Positions 8,307 through 17,836 of a stretch of 64,000 bases of DNA are shown one piece after another; the stretch's first letter is position 1, and each line of letters opens with the position of its first letter. Source of the stretch: Crocinitomicaceae bacterium (lineage in GTDB: Bacteria > Bacteroidota > Bacteroidia > Flavobacteriales_D > Crocinitomicaceae); the NCBI GenBank assembly GCA_029252405.1, contig JAQXBM010000072.1, positions 45,091-109,090 on the forward strand. The letters are read 5' to 3'. The notes under the pieces were generated by a model that did not search any database, was not told the origin of the DNA, and saw nothing but the letters and a program-made list of their open reading frames with translations. The position numbers and the translations under genes were made by a program.

Positions 8307-8792
8307 TTAGTTTACTTTTTTGTAGAAGTTCTCGTAAATAATTGACGTATTACCGTCATCAGAAAAAGAAAAGGGGAAATTCCTTGAGAAACACGTGAGT
8401 GAATCAGATGTTACGCAACCTTCAAATATGTTGTTCTCATCGTTATCTGGATAAATGATGTATCTATAAATTTCAGGATTCAAAAAGCCCCCTGAACACA
8501 TCGAACTTCCGCTATCGAAAGAGCGAAGAACTACTCTGTGTTTCTCTATGATCTCTCCTTTTTCAATTAAGTGAAACCTTCCCTTACTAAGAAATTCCAA
8601 TTCATATGTCGCTTGTTCCTGAATAATTGTGTCAACCCAAGCGTTGAAGGGATTTATAACATTTGTTCTTTTAACAGAATAAACCCACTCCCATTTTCCT
8701 TCAAGAATTGAACTGTCTCCTTCGAGATTGTCTTTTTTGCAGGAGGAAAATGCAAAAAGTAGAATAAGGCCAACTAGGAATAGTATGTTCAT
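8307..8792 (-). CDS. Lipoprotein, lipocalin-like, unknown function (161 aa)
   Basis: A lipoprotein signal ends in FAFSSC (Cys18), followed by KKDN. The mature start LEGKWEWVYSVKRT, then a string of beta strands (ATYELEFLSKGRFHLIEKGEI, HRVVLRSF), resembles the small lipocalin-like/META-type lipoproteins that are common in this phylum. Two or three cysteines in the second half (SMCSGGF, GCVTSDSLTC) may pair. The specific function is unknown. It is transcribed towards the preceding T9SS gene, sharing the terminator region. Confidence 0.75.
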   Translation of the reverse strand: MNILFLVGLILLFAFSSCKKDNLEGDSSILEGKWEWVYSVKRTNVINPFNAWVDTIIQEQATYELEFLSKGRFHLIEKGEIIEKHRVVLRSFDSGSSMCSGGFLNPEIYRYIIYPDNDENNIFEGCVTSDSLTCFSRNFPFSFSDDGNTSIIYENFYKKVN

Positions 8793-8992
8793 TTTAGGTT
8801 CCGAATTTGATTCAAGTTAGGGATAAATCTAGAATATTCACAAATAGATCGCTTCCTTATCATCACTTCTCGAAATTCCATATCCCCTGACAACAAAACC
8901 CTTAGAATTTAGATTCATTCTCTTTAACCCAATAGTGAATCCTTCATGCGAATATTTCCAAACAGAAGTGTAACTTTAGACTCCCTACAGAT

Positions 8993-10267
8993 TTGAAGAA
9001 CCTTTGGAATAAAATATCTACAATTGGTCTAGATGACCATCTTCCAACTCCGACTCCTCAAGATAGAACGAAACTCGTTTTTTTCAATCAGGTACTAATG
9101 GTTGGACTACTCGCTACCTCTCTCCAGATAGTAACGGTGTGGTCCTTAATTGGGGTAAAATCGCTTTACTTTTTGCTCGTATGTGTAGGGGCATTTATCG
9201 CTTTGGTACTAAATTCCAAAGGGCAATTTTGGTGGTCGAAACGCTTTTTTGTTGGGCTGACCTATGCCGTTGGGTTAATTACTACGATTTTTCTCGGAGG
9301 CGCAGGACTGTACCACATTGGTGTATTGGGCACGTTTATGTTCTCCCTGATACTGTTTGATTACCGAAAAGAACCGCTCGAAATCCTGATTGGCTTTGGA
9401 ATGGTTGTGCTGATTCTATTGGTCGGAGAAATCGGACTTTTTAATCCACCGGACTTCAGCCATCACGAGCACATTGGAATACTGCGCTTGGTAAGTGTTT
9501 TCAATGTTGTTGCGATCCCCTCAATACTCATTGTGTTTGTGCTTCGCTTGAGCACTCAGAATGAAGTTGTTCTTGAGGATAGAAAGTTGAACCTAGAACG
9601 ACAAGTTAAGGAACGAACAAAGGTTCTTTCTAAACAAAAGAAAGAACTGACGATACAAAACAAGGAGAAGGAAGTTTTGCTCAAAGAGGTTCATCATCGG
9701 GTCAATAACAATCTTCAAGTTATTGTCAGCCTGATTAATTTACAATCATCCCTATCTGAAGACGACCAAGTTGTTAACGCATTATCCGAGATCCGTAGTA
9801 GAGTTTTGTCCATGGCTCTCGTACACAAAAAAATGTATCAAACTTCTAATTTCGTGAACATTGGGTTTCAAGATTATCTAGTTCAGATGATTGAAAATGT
9901 CAGCTTCCTTTACCAAAAAGAAGCGGTTGATTTTACCATCAATGTAGATGAAAATACGGAGTTCGAGCTTGAAGTGGCAATTCCCTTGGGTTTAATCTTC
10001 AATGAGATTGTTACCAATTTTTTCAAGTACGCCCATTCCGATGCCAACTCTCGTTTTTCAGTAAGCTTAACTTCCGAGAATGATAAATGCTTGTTCCGTT
10101 ATTCTGATAACGGCCCAGGTTTTGTTGACGAGAAGAGTCGCGGAGATGGATTCAGTTTAGGTCTGCAATTAATTCAAAGTCTGAGCGAACAAATCAACGG
10201 AGATTTCAAGTACTATTCAGAGAATGGAGCAGTCTATGAGGTAATGCTTCACAAGAAAAGTTCATAG
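8993..10267 (+). CDS. Orphan membrane sensor histidine kinase (HisKA_2 type)
   Basis: This 424-residue protein has an N-terminal block of about six membrane helices (residues 28-190), a coiled-coil linker (ERQVKERTKVLSKQKKELTIQNKEKEV), a HisKA_2 dimerisation domain with LKEVHHRVNNNLQVI (the phosphorylated histidine is His234 or His235), and a C-terminal HATPase domain with NEIVTNFFKYA (N box) and YSDNGPGF (G1 box). No PAS or GAF domain is visible, and no response regulator gene lies beside it. The start is a TTG at 8993; the next in-frame ATG is 35 codons later, inside the first helix. A near-consensus -7 box (TAACTTTA, 8971-8978) supports the TTG. Confidence 0.85.
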   Translation: MKNLWNKISTIGLDDHLPTPTPQDRTKLVFFNQVLMVGLLATSLQIVTVWSLIGVKSLYFLLVCVGAFIALVLNSKGQFWWSKRFFVGLTYAVGLITTIFLGGAGLYHIGVLGTFMFSLILFDYRKEPLEILIGFGMVVLILLVGEIGLFNPPDFSHHEHIGILRLVSVFNVVAIPSILIVFVLRLSTQNEVVLEDRKLNLERQVKERTKVLSKQKKELTIQNKEKEVLLKEVHHRVNNNLQVIVSLINLQSSLSEDDQVVNALSEIRSRVLSMALVHKKMYQTSNFVNIGFQDYLVQMIENVSFLYQKEAVDFTINVDENTEFELEVAIPLGLIFNEIVTNFFKYAHSDANSRFSVSLTSENDKCLFRYSDNGPGFVDEKSRGDGFSLGLQLIQSLSEQINGDFKYYSENGAVYEVMLHKKSS

Positions 10268-10345
10268 CTTTTTGAACGAGTATTTTCTACTCTCTCCCCC
10301 TTCAACTAATTCATTTTAGCGATATTTGTCAAAAACCTTCAAAAC

Positions 10346-11350
10346 ATGTCTCAATTAACGACACTTCACGAATTTATAATGGATCGTCAGGCGGATTTTC
10401 CTTACGCATCTGGTGAACTTTCTCGATTACTAAGCGATATCGCTGTTGCCTCAAAAGTGGTGAGTAAAGATGTTCGCCGCGCTGGGTTGCTCGAGAACTT
10501 TCTTGGAGCTCAGGGAAGTACCAACATCCAAGGTGAAGAACAACAAAAATTGGACGTGATTGCAGATAATCAATTCATTCAGATGTTCAAATCTGGGGGT
10601 GAAGTCTGTGGAATTGCTTCAGAGGAAAACGACGATTTCATGGCTTTTGAATCTGATTTTTCCAAACAAGGAAAATACGTGGTACTCTTTGATCCTTTGG
10701 ATGGTTCATCCAACATCGATGTGAATGTATCTATCGGAACGATTTTCTCGATTTTTAGACGTACAAGTGAAGTGGGTGAAAGCGCAACATTGGAAGACAT
10801 GATGCAGCCGGGTGACAAACAAGTCGCAGCTGGATATGTTCTTTATGGATCGTCGACGATGCTCGTTTACACAACGGGAAGAGGTGTGAATGGATTCACA
10901 TTGGATCCATACATTGGCGAGTTTTGCCTGTCGCATCCAGACATGAAAATGCCGGAAACAGGTCGTTTGTATGCGATGAACGAAGGAAACGTGAACATTT
11001 GCGATCCTGGAATCAAGCAATACATCGAGGAGAAATGCCAAACGATATTGGAAGGAGCGAATCGTCCGTATTCTGGAAGATACATCGGCTCTTTGGTCGC
11101 GGATTTCCACCGAAATTTGATCAAAGGGGGAATCTATATTTACCCATCAACGACGGTCGATCCAGAAGGAAAACTGCGCTTGTTATACGAGTGTAACCCA
11201 TTGGCGTTTATTGCTGAGCAAGCAGGTGGATTAGCCACAACAGGTCACGAGCGTATCATGGAAATCAAACCATCAAGATTGCACCAACGCGTTCCATATT
11301 TCATCGGATCAAAAACAATGATGGAGGAAGCAATGTCATATTTGAAATAA
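10346..11350 (+). CDS. fbp: Fructose-1,6-bisphosphatase, class I
   Basis: The 334 residues show all class I signatures: [44 protein letters not shown] (metal and phosphate site), [35 protein letters not shown] and [16 protein letters not shown]. It hydrolyses fructose-1,6-bisphosphate to fructose-6-phosphate, the control step of gluconeogenesis. A GATATTTG sequence at 10321-10328 is one base off the -7 consensus. The mfd ATG follows its TAA directly, so the two genes should be co-transcribed although functionally unrelated. Confidence 0.96.
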   Translation: MSQLTTLHEFIMDRQADFPYASGELSRLLSDIAVASKVVSKDVRRAGLLENFLGAQGSTNIQGEEQQKLDVIADNQFIQMFKSGGEVCGIASEENDDFMAFESDFSKQGKYVVLFDPLDGSSNIDVNVSIGTIFSIFRRTSEVGESATLEDMMQPGDKQVAAGYVLYGSSTMLVYTTGRGVNGFTLDPYIGEFCLSHPDMKMPETGRLYAMNEGNVNICDPGIKQYIEEKCQTILEGANRPYSGRYIGSLVADFHRNLIKGGIYIYPSTTVDPEGKLRLLYECNPLAFIAEQAGGLATTGHERIMEIKPSRLHQRVPYFIGSKTMMEEAMSYLK

Positions 11351-14300
11351 ATGGATCACCTCCAACTTCTCTCTGCCTTTTCTAAATTGCCCCAAGTTGA
11401 CACTACGGCAAATGAATTGCAATTGGTTGGAACGAAAATTCATTGGCAAGGATTGGTCGGATCTTCTCGATCGATTTGCTCTTCTCAAGTCGCGAAACAA
11501 GCTCCGGGAAATCATCTTTTTATTCTGGAAGACAAGGAACAAGCGGCCTACTTTTTAAATGATTTACAAGGTTTGTATCCAAAAGATACGACCGTTCTAT
11601 TTTATCCTGCCTCCTATCGGGTACCATACGAAATCGAGAAAACGGACAACGCAAATGTCGTTTCGAGAGCGGAGGTCTTAGAGAAAATTTCGAACACCAA
11701 AAATACGTGGGTAGTCACTTATCCAAAAGCGCTATTCGAACGAATTCCTTCGGAAAAGAACCTCACCAAAAGCACACTCAAGCTGGAAGTTGGGAAATCC
11801 TACTCGATTGATTTTATCAATGAAACACTGCTCGAATTAGAGTTCGATCGTGTAGATTTCGTGTACGAACCAGGGCAATTTTCCATCCGTGGAGGAATTG
11901 TCGATGTCTTCTCCTATTCCAACGATCAACCATTTAGAATTGAGTTTTTTGGAGATGATGTGGAAAGCGTTCGGACCTTCGATGCGAGTACGCAGTTGTC
12001 CATCAACGAGCACAAATTCTTTCACATTGTCCCGAATGTTCAAGGCGGATTGATGAAAGAAGAAAATGTGAGTTTCATTGATTTCATTGGAAATACCACG
12101 ACGATTTGGTTGTCATCGTACGATCAAACATTGAATGCCCTTGAGCTTGAATACAAAAAGGCTGTAAAGATTTTTGATGGCTTGAATTCTGAAATCAAGC
12201 GCACGATTCCTTCGGAACTTTTCTACCATCCTGAAGATTTCAAGAAGAATGTCGAGGAAATGACCATTATTGAATTTGGTGCCGATCTTCATTTCGAAAG
12301 CGAGCATAAAATCACCTTCAATTTCAAACCTCAGCCAAGCTTCAATAAGAACTTTGATTTGCTGACCGAAGATTTAATCCAGCGGAAAAACAATGGATTC
12401 AAGAATTTGATCTTCTCAAATCAACCGAAACAAATTGATCGCCTGGAGCAGATTTTCAAGGACATTGAGAGGGATATCGAATTCACACCAATGCACTTTT
12501 CGCTGCACGAAGGATTCATCGACCCAACAACGAAGTTGGTTTGTTATACAGATCACCAGATCTTTGAGCGCTACCATCGCTTCCGTTTAAAAGAAGGATT
12601 CCGCCAAGCAAAACAGGCATTGACGCTAAAAGAATTGTACAATTTACAGCGCGGAGATTACGTCACACACATTGATCATGGAGTTGGAAAATTCTCGGGA
12701 TTGGAGACGATTGACGTGAATGGAAAGTCGCAGGAAGCCATTCGCTTATTGTACCGTGATAACGACGTTCTGTACGTTGGAATCCACTCGCTTCACAGAA
12801 TTTCCAAGTTCACAGGTAAAGATGGTGGCACCCCAAAAATGAACAAGTTGGGGTCGGCTACTTGGGCAAACCTCAAAAAGAAAACAAAGAAAAAGATCAA
12901 GGAATTGGCCTTCGATCTTATCAAATTATACGCAAAACGAAAGAGTCAGCCTGGCTTCTCATATTCACCCGATTCGTACTTGCAAAATGAGCTAGAGGCT
13001 TCGTTTATGTACGAGGACACGCCCGATCAGCTCAAGGCGACAATTGCCGTAAAAGAAGACATGGAATCTTCCACTCCCATGGATCGATTGATTTGTGGGG
13101 ATGTTGGATTCGGGAAGACAGAAATTGCCGTTCGTGCGGCATTTAAAGCAGTTGCGGATAGTAAGCAAGTCGCGATTTTGGTTCCAACAACGATACTTTC
13201 GATGCAGCATTACCGCAGTTTCAAGGAACGCTTGGAGGGAATGCCTTGTACGGTTGATTACATCAATCGCTTTAAATCGGCGAAGGAAACAACTGAGACC
13301 TTGAAGAAATTGGCTGAGGGCAAAATCGACATTCTCATCGGAACGCATGCCATTGCGAGTCAGCGTGTGAAGTTCAAAGATTTGGGATTGATGATCATCG
13401 ACGAAGAGCAAAAGTTCGGAGTTTCGGTGAAAGATAAATTGAAAACGCTTCGTGCAACCGTGGATACACTCACACTTACCGCAACGCCCATTCCGAGAAC
13501 GCTTCAATTTTCATTGATGGGAGCACGTGATTTGAGTATCATCAACACGCCTCCTCCAAATAGGCAGCCCGTTCTCACGGAAGTCATTCAGTTCAACGAA
13601 GAAACGATTCGAGATACAGTGGCTTACGAAGTAAGTCGTGGTGGACAGGTGTTTTTCGTTCACAACCGTTTGCAAAATATCAAGGAAGTCGCGGGCATGC
13701 TTCAGCGCTTGTGTCCGGGTATTCGCGTGGGAATTGGCCATGGACAAATGGATGGAAAGCAGCTGGAAAAAATCATGCTTGGTTTCATTGAAGGTGAATA
13801 CGACGTGCTCTTGGCAACAACGATCATCGAATCGGGAATTGATATTTCGAATGCCAACACGATTATCATCAACAACGCACAAAACTTCGGAATTAGTGAC
13901 TTGCACCAGTTACGTGGGCGAGTTGGTCGATCGAATAAGAAAGCATTTTGTTACCTCATTGCACCGTCTTCAGTTGCGTTGACGAATGAAGCGCGTAAAC
14001 GTCTCGAAGCCTTGGTTCAATTCTCAGATTTAGGATCAGGATTCAACATTGCCATGAAAGATTTGGACATTCGTGGAGCCGGAAACTTGTTAGGTGGAGA
14101 GCAAAGTGGATTCATTTCTGATATCGGATTCGAAATGTATCAGAAGATCTTGAATGAAGCGATTGACGAATTGCGCGAATCAGAGTTTAAGGATTTATTT
14201 GCTGATCGAAACAGTGATAGTTTGACACAGTTCGTGCGCGATTGCGTCCTTGAAACAGACCTCGAGATTCGAATTCCAGATACATACGTGAACAATGTTG

Positions 14301-14689
14301 CCGAGCGATTGAGTCTCTATCAAGACATGGATAACCTCAAAAATGAGGAAGAATTGAAGACATTCCTGAAGGAACTTGCAGATCGATTTGGACCGATTCC
14401 AGAACAGGTTGATGAATTGGCATACTCGTTCAAACTTCGTTGGCTGGCGCAAGAATTGGGAATTGAACGATTGATCTTGAAATCTGAAAAGATGATTGGT
14501 TATTTCGTGGCAAATCCAAAGTCTCCATATTATGAATCGCCGATTTTCACCAAAGTGCTGGATTACGTATCCAAACACCCAAATGGCGTTAAGTTGAGTG
14601 AGAAAAATGATCGGTTGCGCATAATTTACAGCGATGTGAAAGGATTGGAGGATGCGCGGGATTGTTTGAGTTCGGTTTTGAAGGTTTAA
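11351..14689 (+). CDS. mfd: Transcription-repair coupling factor
   Basis: This 1112-residue DNA translocase removes RNA polymerase stalled at lesions and recruits UvrA. From the N-terminus it has a UvrB-homology region (FYPASYRVPYE, FVYEPGQFSIRGGIVDVFSYS), the RNA-polymerase-interacting domain (NLQRGDYVTHIDHGVGKFSGL, near residue 430), then RecG-like helicase motifs: DRLICGDVGFGKTEIAVRAA (Walker A), LVPTTILSMQH, IDEEQKFGV (DEEQ box), TLTATPIPRTL, FVHNRLQNI and LHQLRGRVGRSN. A TRCF C-terminal domain follows (LYQDMDNLKNEEEL, DRFGPIPEQV). Length is normal. The same window carries uvrC, which acts downstream in the same repair pathway. Confidence 0.97.
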   Translation: MDHLQLLSAFSKLPQVDTTANELQLVGTKIHWQGLVGSSRSICSSQVAKQAPGNHLFILEDKEQAAYFLNDLQGLYPKDTTVLFYPASYRVPYEIEKTDNANVVSRAEVLEKISNTKNTWVVTYPKALFERIPSEKNLTKSTLKLEVGKSYSIDFINETLLELEFDRVDFVYEPGQFSIRGGIVDVFSYSNDQPFRIEFFGDDVESVRTFDASTQLSINEHKFFHIVPNVQGGLMKEENVSFIDFIGNTTTIWLSSYDQTLNALELEYKKAVKIFDGLNSEIKRTIPSELFYHPEDFKKNVEEMTIIEFGADLHFESEHKITFNFKPQPSFNKNFDLLTEDLIQRKNNGFKNLIFSNQPKQIDRLEQIFKDIERDIEFTPMHFSLHEGFIDPTTKLVCYTDHQIFERYHRFRLKEGFRQAKQALTLKELYNLQRGDYVTHIDHGVGKFSGLETIDVNGKSQEAIRLLYRDNDVLYVGIHSLHRISKFTGKDGGTPKMNKLGSATWANLKKKTKKKIKELAFDLIKLYAKRKSQPGFSYSPDSYLQNELEASFMYEDTPDQLKATIAVKEDMESSTPMDRLICGDVGFGKTEIAVRAAFKAVADSKQVAILVPTTILSMQHYRSFKERLEGMPCTVDYINRFKSAKETTETLKKLAEGKIDILIGTHAIASQRVKFKDLGLMIIDEEQKFGVSVKDKLKTLRATVDTLTLTATPIPRTLQFSLMGARDLSIINTPPPNRQPVLTEVIQFNEETIRDTVAYEVSRGGQVFFVHNRLQNIKEVAGMLQRLCPGIRVGIGHGQMDGKQLEKIMLGFIEGEYDVLLATTIIESGIDISNANTIIINNAQNFGISDLHQLRGRVGRSNKKAFCYLIAPSSVALTNEARKRLEALVQFSDLGSGFNIAMKDLDIRGAGNLLGGEQSGFISDIGFEMYQKILNEAIDELRESEFKDLFADRNSDSLTQFVRDCVLETDLEIRIPDTYVNNVAERLSLYQDMDNLKNEEELKTFLKELADRFGPIPEQVDELAYSFKLRWLAQELGIERLILKSEKMIGYFVANPKSPYYESPIFTKVLDYVSKHPNGVKLSEKNDRLRIIYSDVKGLEDARDCLSSVLKV

Positions 14690-14704
14690 AAAACGAGTTC
14701 GGCA

Positions 14705-14763
14705 CTTCGACAGGCTCAGTGACCTTCACACTCGGTTCGTGCGGTGCCTGAGCGAAGCCGAAG
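14705..14763. repeat. REP-like intergenic palindrome
   Basis: CTTCGACAGGCTCAG (14705-14719) and CTGAGCGAAGCCGAAG (14748-14763) form an imperfect inverted repeat downstream of mfd. I recognise CTTCGACAGGCTCAG as a sequence that recurs in intergenic regions of many bacteria. Related copies lie at 37851-37920 and 62138-62155. Confidence 0.6.
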
Positions 14764-14832
14764 ACCAAGCAACGAAAGCGCAACGCATCTAATATAAATT
14801 CATTCTAAACCTATTTTCCCGTATTATTATCT

Positions 14833-15372
14833 GTGGCCTTTAATCGTCTCAATCACTCGATACTGGGAGAAATCCGACCGCGATTTGCTCTGAAAATTGA
14901 CTCTGATCCTGAGAAGGCAGTTGATCATGTGGAGAATTCTATTCATAAGGAAAAGACTATTTCTGGGGATCGATCCAATCAATTAATTTTCGTGAAAACA
15001 CCTAGCTGGGAGCAACATTATTGGTCACCCGAAATGACGGTTCGCATTGAAGTTGAAGAATACACGGATTACACCACCGTTTCGTGTTTAGTCGGACCGA
15101 GACAAGCTGTTTGGGCACTTTGGGCATTCATCTATTCTTCGATTCTTTTGGTGACTGTTTTCGGGGGGATCTTTGGGTTGGTTGAATACAATCAAGAAGG
15201 GTCGAGCGGCTGGGTTTGGGTCATCCCTGTTGGGATTGTTCTGTTATCAAGTGCATTTTTTGCCTCAAAAATCGGTCAGCGAAAAGGCCGCGATCAGATG
15301 CTTCACTTGATTAGTTTTTTGTACCACTCTTTGGAAGAAATCGGTTCTGTGGAACGCTTGGAAAGAAGGTAA
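14833..15372 (+). CDS. Membrane protein of unknown function (179 aa)
   Basis: The start is taken as the GTG at 14833. A soluble N-terminal half (about 95 residues, with SWEQHYWSPEMTVRIEVEEYTDYTTVSCLVGP, beta-rich) is followed by two membrane helices (AVWALWAFIYSSILLVTVFGGIFGLV and WVWVIPVGIVLLSSAFFA) and a basic/amphipathic tail. I do not recognise a family. The gene is monocistronic: it follows a REP-like element and ends at a strong bidirectional hairpin. Confidence 0.75.
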   Translation: MAFNRLNHSILGEIRPRFALKIDSDPEKAVDHVENSIHKEKTISGDRSNQLIFVKTPSWEQHYWSPEMTVRIEVEEYTDYTTVSCLVGPRQAVWALWAFIYSSILLVTVFGGIFGLVEYNQEGSSGWVWVIPVGIVLLSSAFFASKIGQRKGRDQMLHLISFLYHSLEEIGSVERLERR

Positions 15373-15376
15373 TAAA

Positions 15377-15403
15377 ATAGACCACGCTTTTGGCGTGGTC
15401 TAT
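15377..15403. terminator. Bidirectional hairpin terminator
   Basis: A perfect 11-bp stem, ATAGACCACGC and GCGTGGTCTAT, around a TTTTG loop separates two convergent genes (14833-15372 and 15410-15823). T-runs are weak on both sides. Confidence 0.75.
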
Positions 15404-15409
15404 ACAATG

Positions 15410-15823
15410 TTAATGTTCTTCGTTATGTACATTCATCTCGCCTAAAACATTAAGCCTATCCAGTCTATCGCCAAAGTTTCCTCCGAGTGCAACAATGGTC
15501 CCCGTTAGCGTTGTTTTATGACCACCACCCTTTTCGTCATCGCCGCCTTTAAGGGAGCGCCCTTCGTTTGTTGTGATTTCGATGCTATTAACTTCTTCAC
15601 CATGCGTAATGACCATTCTACTAATAAATTCGTCCTTATTGAGAACCAAATCTTCTTTTCGCGCTGGGGTTCCACCATCCCCTCCAAAAAGATCCCCGTT
15701 AATGACAATAGCATCTACTCTGCTACCAGCATTAATCTTTCGAATCCCTCTGTCGGTAAAATTCGTTTTTGCAGTTCCTCTTCCCGCTTGATACGTTTGT
15801 AAATTTTTAATGTTAAGACTCAT
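15410..15823 (-). CDS. Jacalin-like lectin domain protein (137 aa)
   Basis: From about residue 36 the protein follows the jacalin beta-prism pattern: VDAIVINGDLFGGDGGTP, DEFISRMVITHGEEVNSIEITTNEGRS, then GGGHKTTLTGTIVALGGNFGDRLDRLNVL. The GGDGG turn, the TNEGR strand and the final GxxGDRLDxLxV segment correspond to elements that form the sugar-binding site in jacalin and mannose-binding plant lectins. No signal peptide is present (MSLNIKNLQTYQAGRG), so it is either cytoplasmic or exported by a non-Sec route. Ligand specificity cannot be read from sequence. Four phased GGGTGA boxes lie in the 285-base region upstream. Confidence 0.7.
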   Translation of the reverse strand: MSLNIKNLQTYQAGRGTAKTNFTDRGIRKINAGSRVDAIVINGDLFGGDGGTPARKEDLVLNKDEFISRMVITHGEEVNSIEITTNEGRSLKGGDDEKGGGHKTTLTGTIVALGGNFGDRLDRLNVLGEMNVHNEEH

Positions 15824-16108
15824 AATAAATTGTTTAGTAATATCTCCTACTCTGTTTAGGCTTTTCGGATTCCGCCCGTCTGAGTAATCATGAGAAGTGG
15901 TAGTTTCTCAAACGACCAAATTGATGTCGATGATTACACCACAAAGAAAGGCTTGGGGTGACCTGGGAAGGTCATACTTACGGGTGATTCCCTTCAAATT
16001 CAACCGTTTGGGTGAACACCTATTTTAGGAAATGGGGGTGAGAATACGTTAGAAGATTAATGTCTATCGCCTAAGATGCAGTGAGATGTGGTCGAATTAA
16101 AACGGGAT
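15824..16108. other. Intergenic region with four phased GGGTGA boxes
   Basis: No gene is visible. GGGTGA occurs at 15956-15961, 15982-15987, 16010-16015 and 16036-16041, with start-to-start spacing of 26, 28 and 26 bp. The third is part of a near-palindrome (GGTGAACACC) and the first is followed by a short inverted repeat (TGACC-6-GGTCA). The boxes lie 130-220 bp upstream of the jacalin-like gene and just past the 3' end of the PKD gene, and look like a regulator-binding array. Confidence 0.5.
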
Positions 16109-17754
16109 CTAATTCTTTACGAATTTTCCAACCCTTTTCTGAGTTCCAACGCTTACTTGAACAGTGTACATTCCTTGCGCGAAATCTCGTTTATCAATTT
16201 CAAGATCTCCAAGCGACTCTTTCTGAAGAATCAACCGGTTTGAGGCATCATAAATTGCTACGCTCGCAGGTTTGTTCGGAAGCTCGATCATTAATCGGTC
16301 TTCGACAGGGTTCGGGTACATCGCAACCAACAACAATTCTTGCTCGAAAATGCTTGCGTCAGAAATATTCACATTAATGCATGTGCTATCCGCACCGCAG
16401 CTGTTCGTAGAAGTCAAACAAACCAAGTATGTTCCCGTGGAAGAATACGTATGCGTAGGATTCTGGCTTGTTGAGGTGTTCCCGTCTCCAAAATCCCAGA
16501 GCCACGAGTTAGGGCTTTGCGTAGATAAATCCGTAAATGAAGCATCATAACCTGATGAAGTCTCGCTCCAATCAGTATTGGGAAGATCACAGGTAATAAC
16601 TACAGTCTGACAGGTTGAATCGTTTCCGCAATTATTGGTTGCGATCATGCAAACGGTGTACGTTCCAGGGCTATTGTATATGTGCAATGGATTCTGCATT
16701 GCGCTCGCGTTTCCGTCTCCAAAGTCCCACAAATATTGCGTCGCACCTATAGATTGATTGGAAAAGAACGCTGCCAAACCGTTGTTCGACTGTGTCCAAC
16801 CTGATGTTGGCTGGGGCAGGTTATCGTGACAGTGGAGCAAGTGCTATCAATTCCACAAGCATTCCATGAAGTCAAGCAAACGGCATACGATCCCGTCGTT
16901 GTATTCTGATGTACTGGATTCTGTTGTGAAGAGGTATTCCCATCTCCAAAATCCCAGAGCCAATTCGTCGGTATGTTGGATGTTAGATCTGTGAAATCCG
17001 CTATGTATTCAATGGTGTTAACAGACCAATCTAAGATTGGTGGACCGCAGATATAGACGTTACTGCAGATGGTATCGTTTCCACAAGTGTCAGTAACAAT
17101 CATACACGCTGTGTAGTTCCCTGGATTCGCATAGGTATGACATGGATTCTGCTGTGTCGAGGTATTTCCATCTCCAAAATCCCATTGCCAAGCAAGTCCG
17201 CCTGCAGTTGTATCCGTGAAACAAGTGGTATTTCCGGTGATCGCAGATGTATATCCTCCTCCAATCGGAGCACAGGATATTGTTACAGAACCATCGGTTG
17301 ATGCGTAGCCCCCAGACCAGCCGAAGCCATTGTTCCAATATTCATTCTGGGGCAGGAAAGTAAATGCTACTGGTGAAACATCCCCAACGTTTCCGACCGC
17401 ATTGAATTTTATCGTAAAAACGATGTCTCCCGCATTCAAAGTAGGTCCAATTGAGATCAGTGAAAACCATTGATACGTCAAAACTCCTCCTCCGACATAG
17501 GTGAAAGTAGCACCTCTGGGGTTGGACAATCCGAAATAAGAAATTTGGTCGTATGTGATGATCGTTGTGTCGAAAATTATCGTCCCTCCAATCGCAGTGA
17601 TATTTTGCCAGTTTGTTCCAGCGCGAATTGGCACCTCAACAGAAGCTGGCGATGTTGTGAACTCATGATCGGCAGTAATTTCCAGCGGCGGATATGGTTG
17701 CGCCCATGCGTTTGTCAGTAGCAATCCGAATACGAGTAGCAGTATATGTCTCAT
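16109..17754 (-). pseudogene. Cohesin-like / four-PKD / T9SS type A protein split by one frameshift
   Basis: From the ATG at 17754 the reverse strand encodes a signal peptide (LLVFGLLLTNAWA), a cohesin-like domain (about residues 22-165; PLEITADHEFTTSPASVEVPI, AGDIVFTIKFNAVG) and two PKD repeats with WDFGDGNTS. The frame is lost at about 16813-16816 just after VTITCP. The next frame continues without a gap (QPTSGW), giving two more PKD repeats (WDFGDGNAS, WDFGDGNTS) and a type A sorting domain (MYPNPVEDRLMIEL, FAQGMYTVQVSVG, KFVKN). The span is 1646 bases; one added base in the C run gives exactly 548 codons plus stop. It is either a homopolymer error or a recent lesion in a cell-surface protein. 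Confidence 0.85.
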
Positions 17755-17836
17755 TTATGTGACGTTATGGGCAGAATTTACGAATTTTTATATCGGTTTA
17801 TTGTTGTATTTTTAGCCATAAAATAAAACTCCCGCT

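Noticed and set aside
14589..14783. Reverse-strand frame reading VKVTEPVEV over the REP-like element
   Set aside because: This peptide is the usual false translation of the CTTCGACAGGCTCAG repeat, and the frame overlaps mfd.
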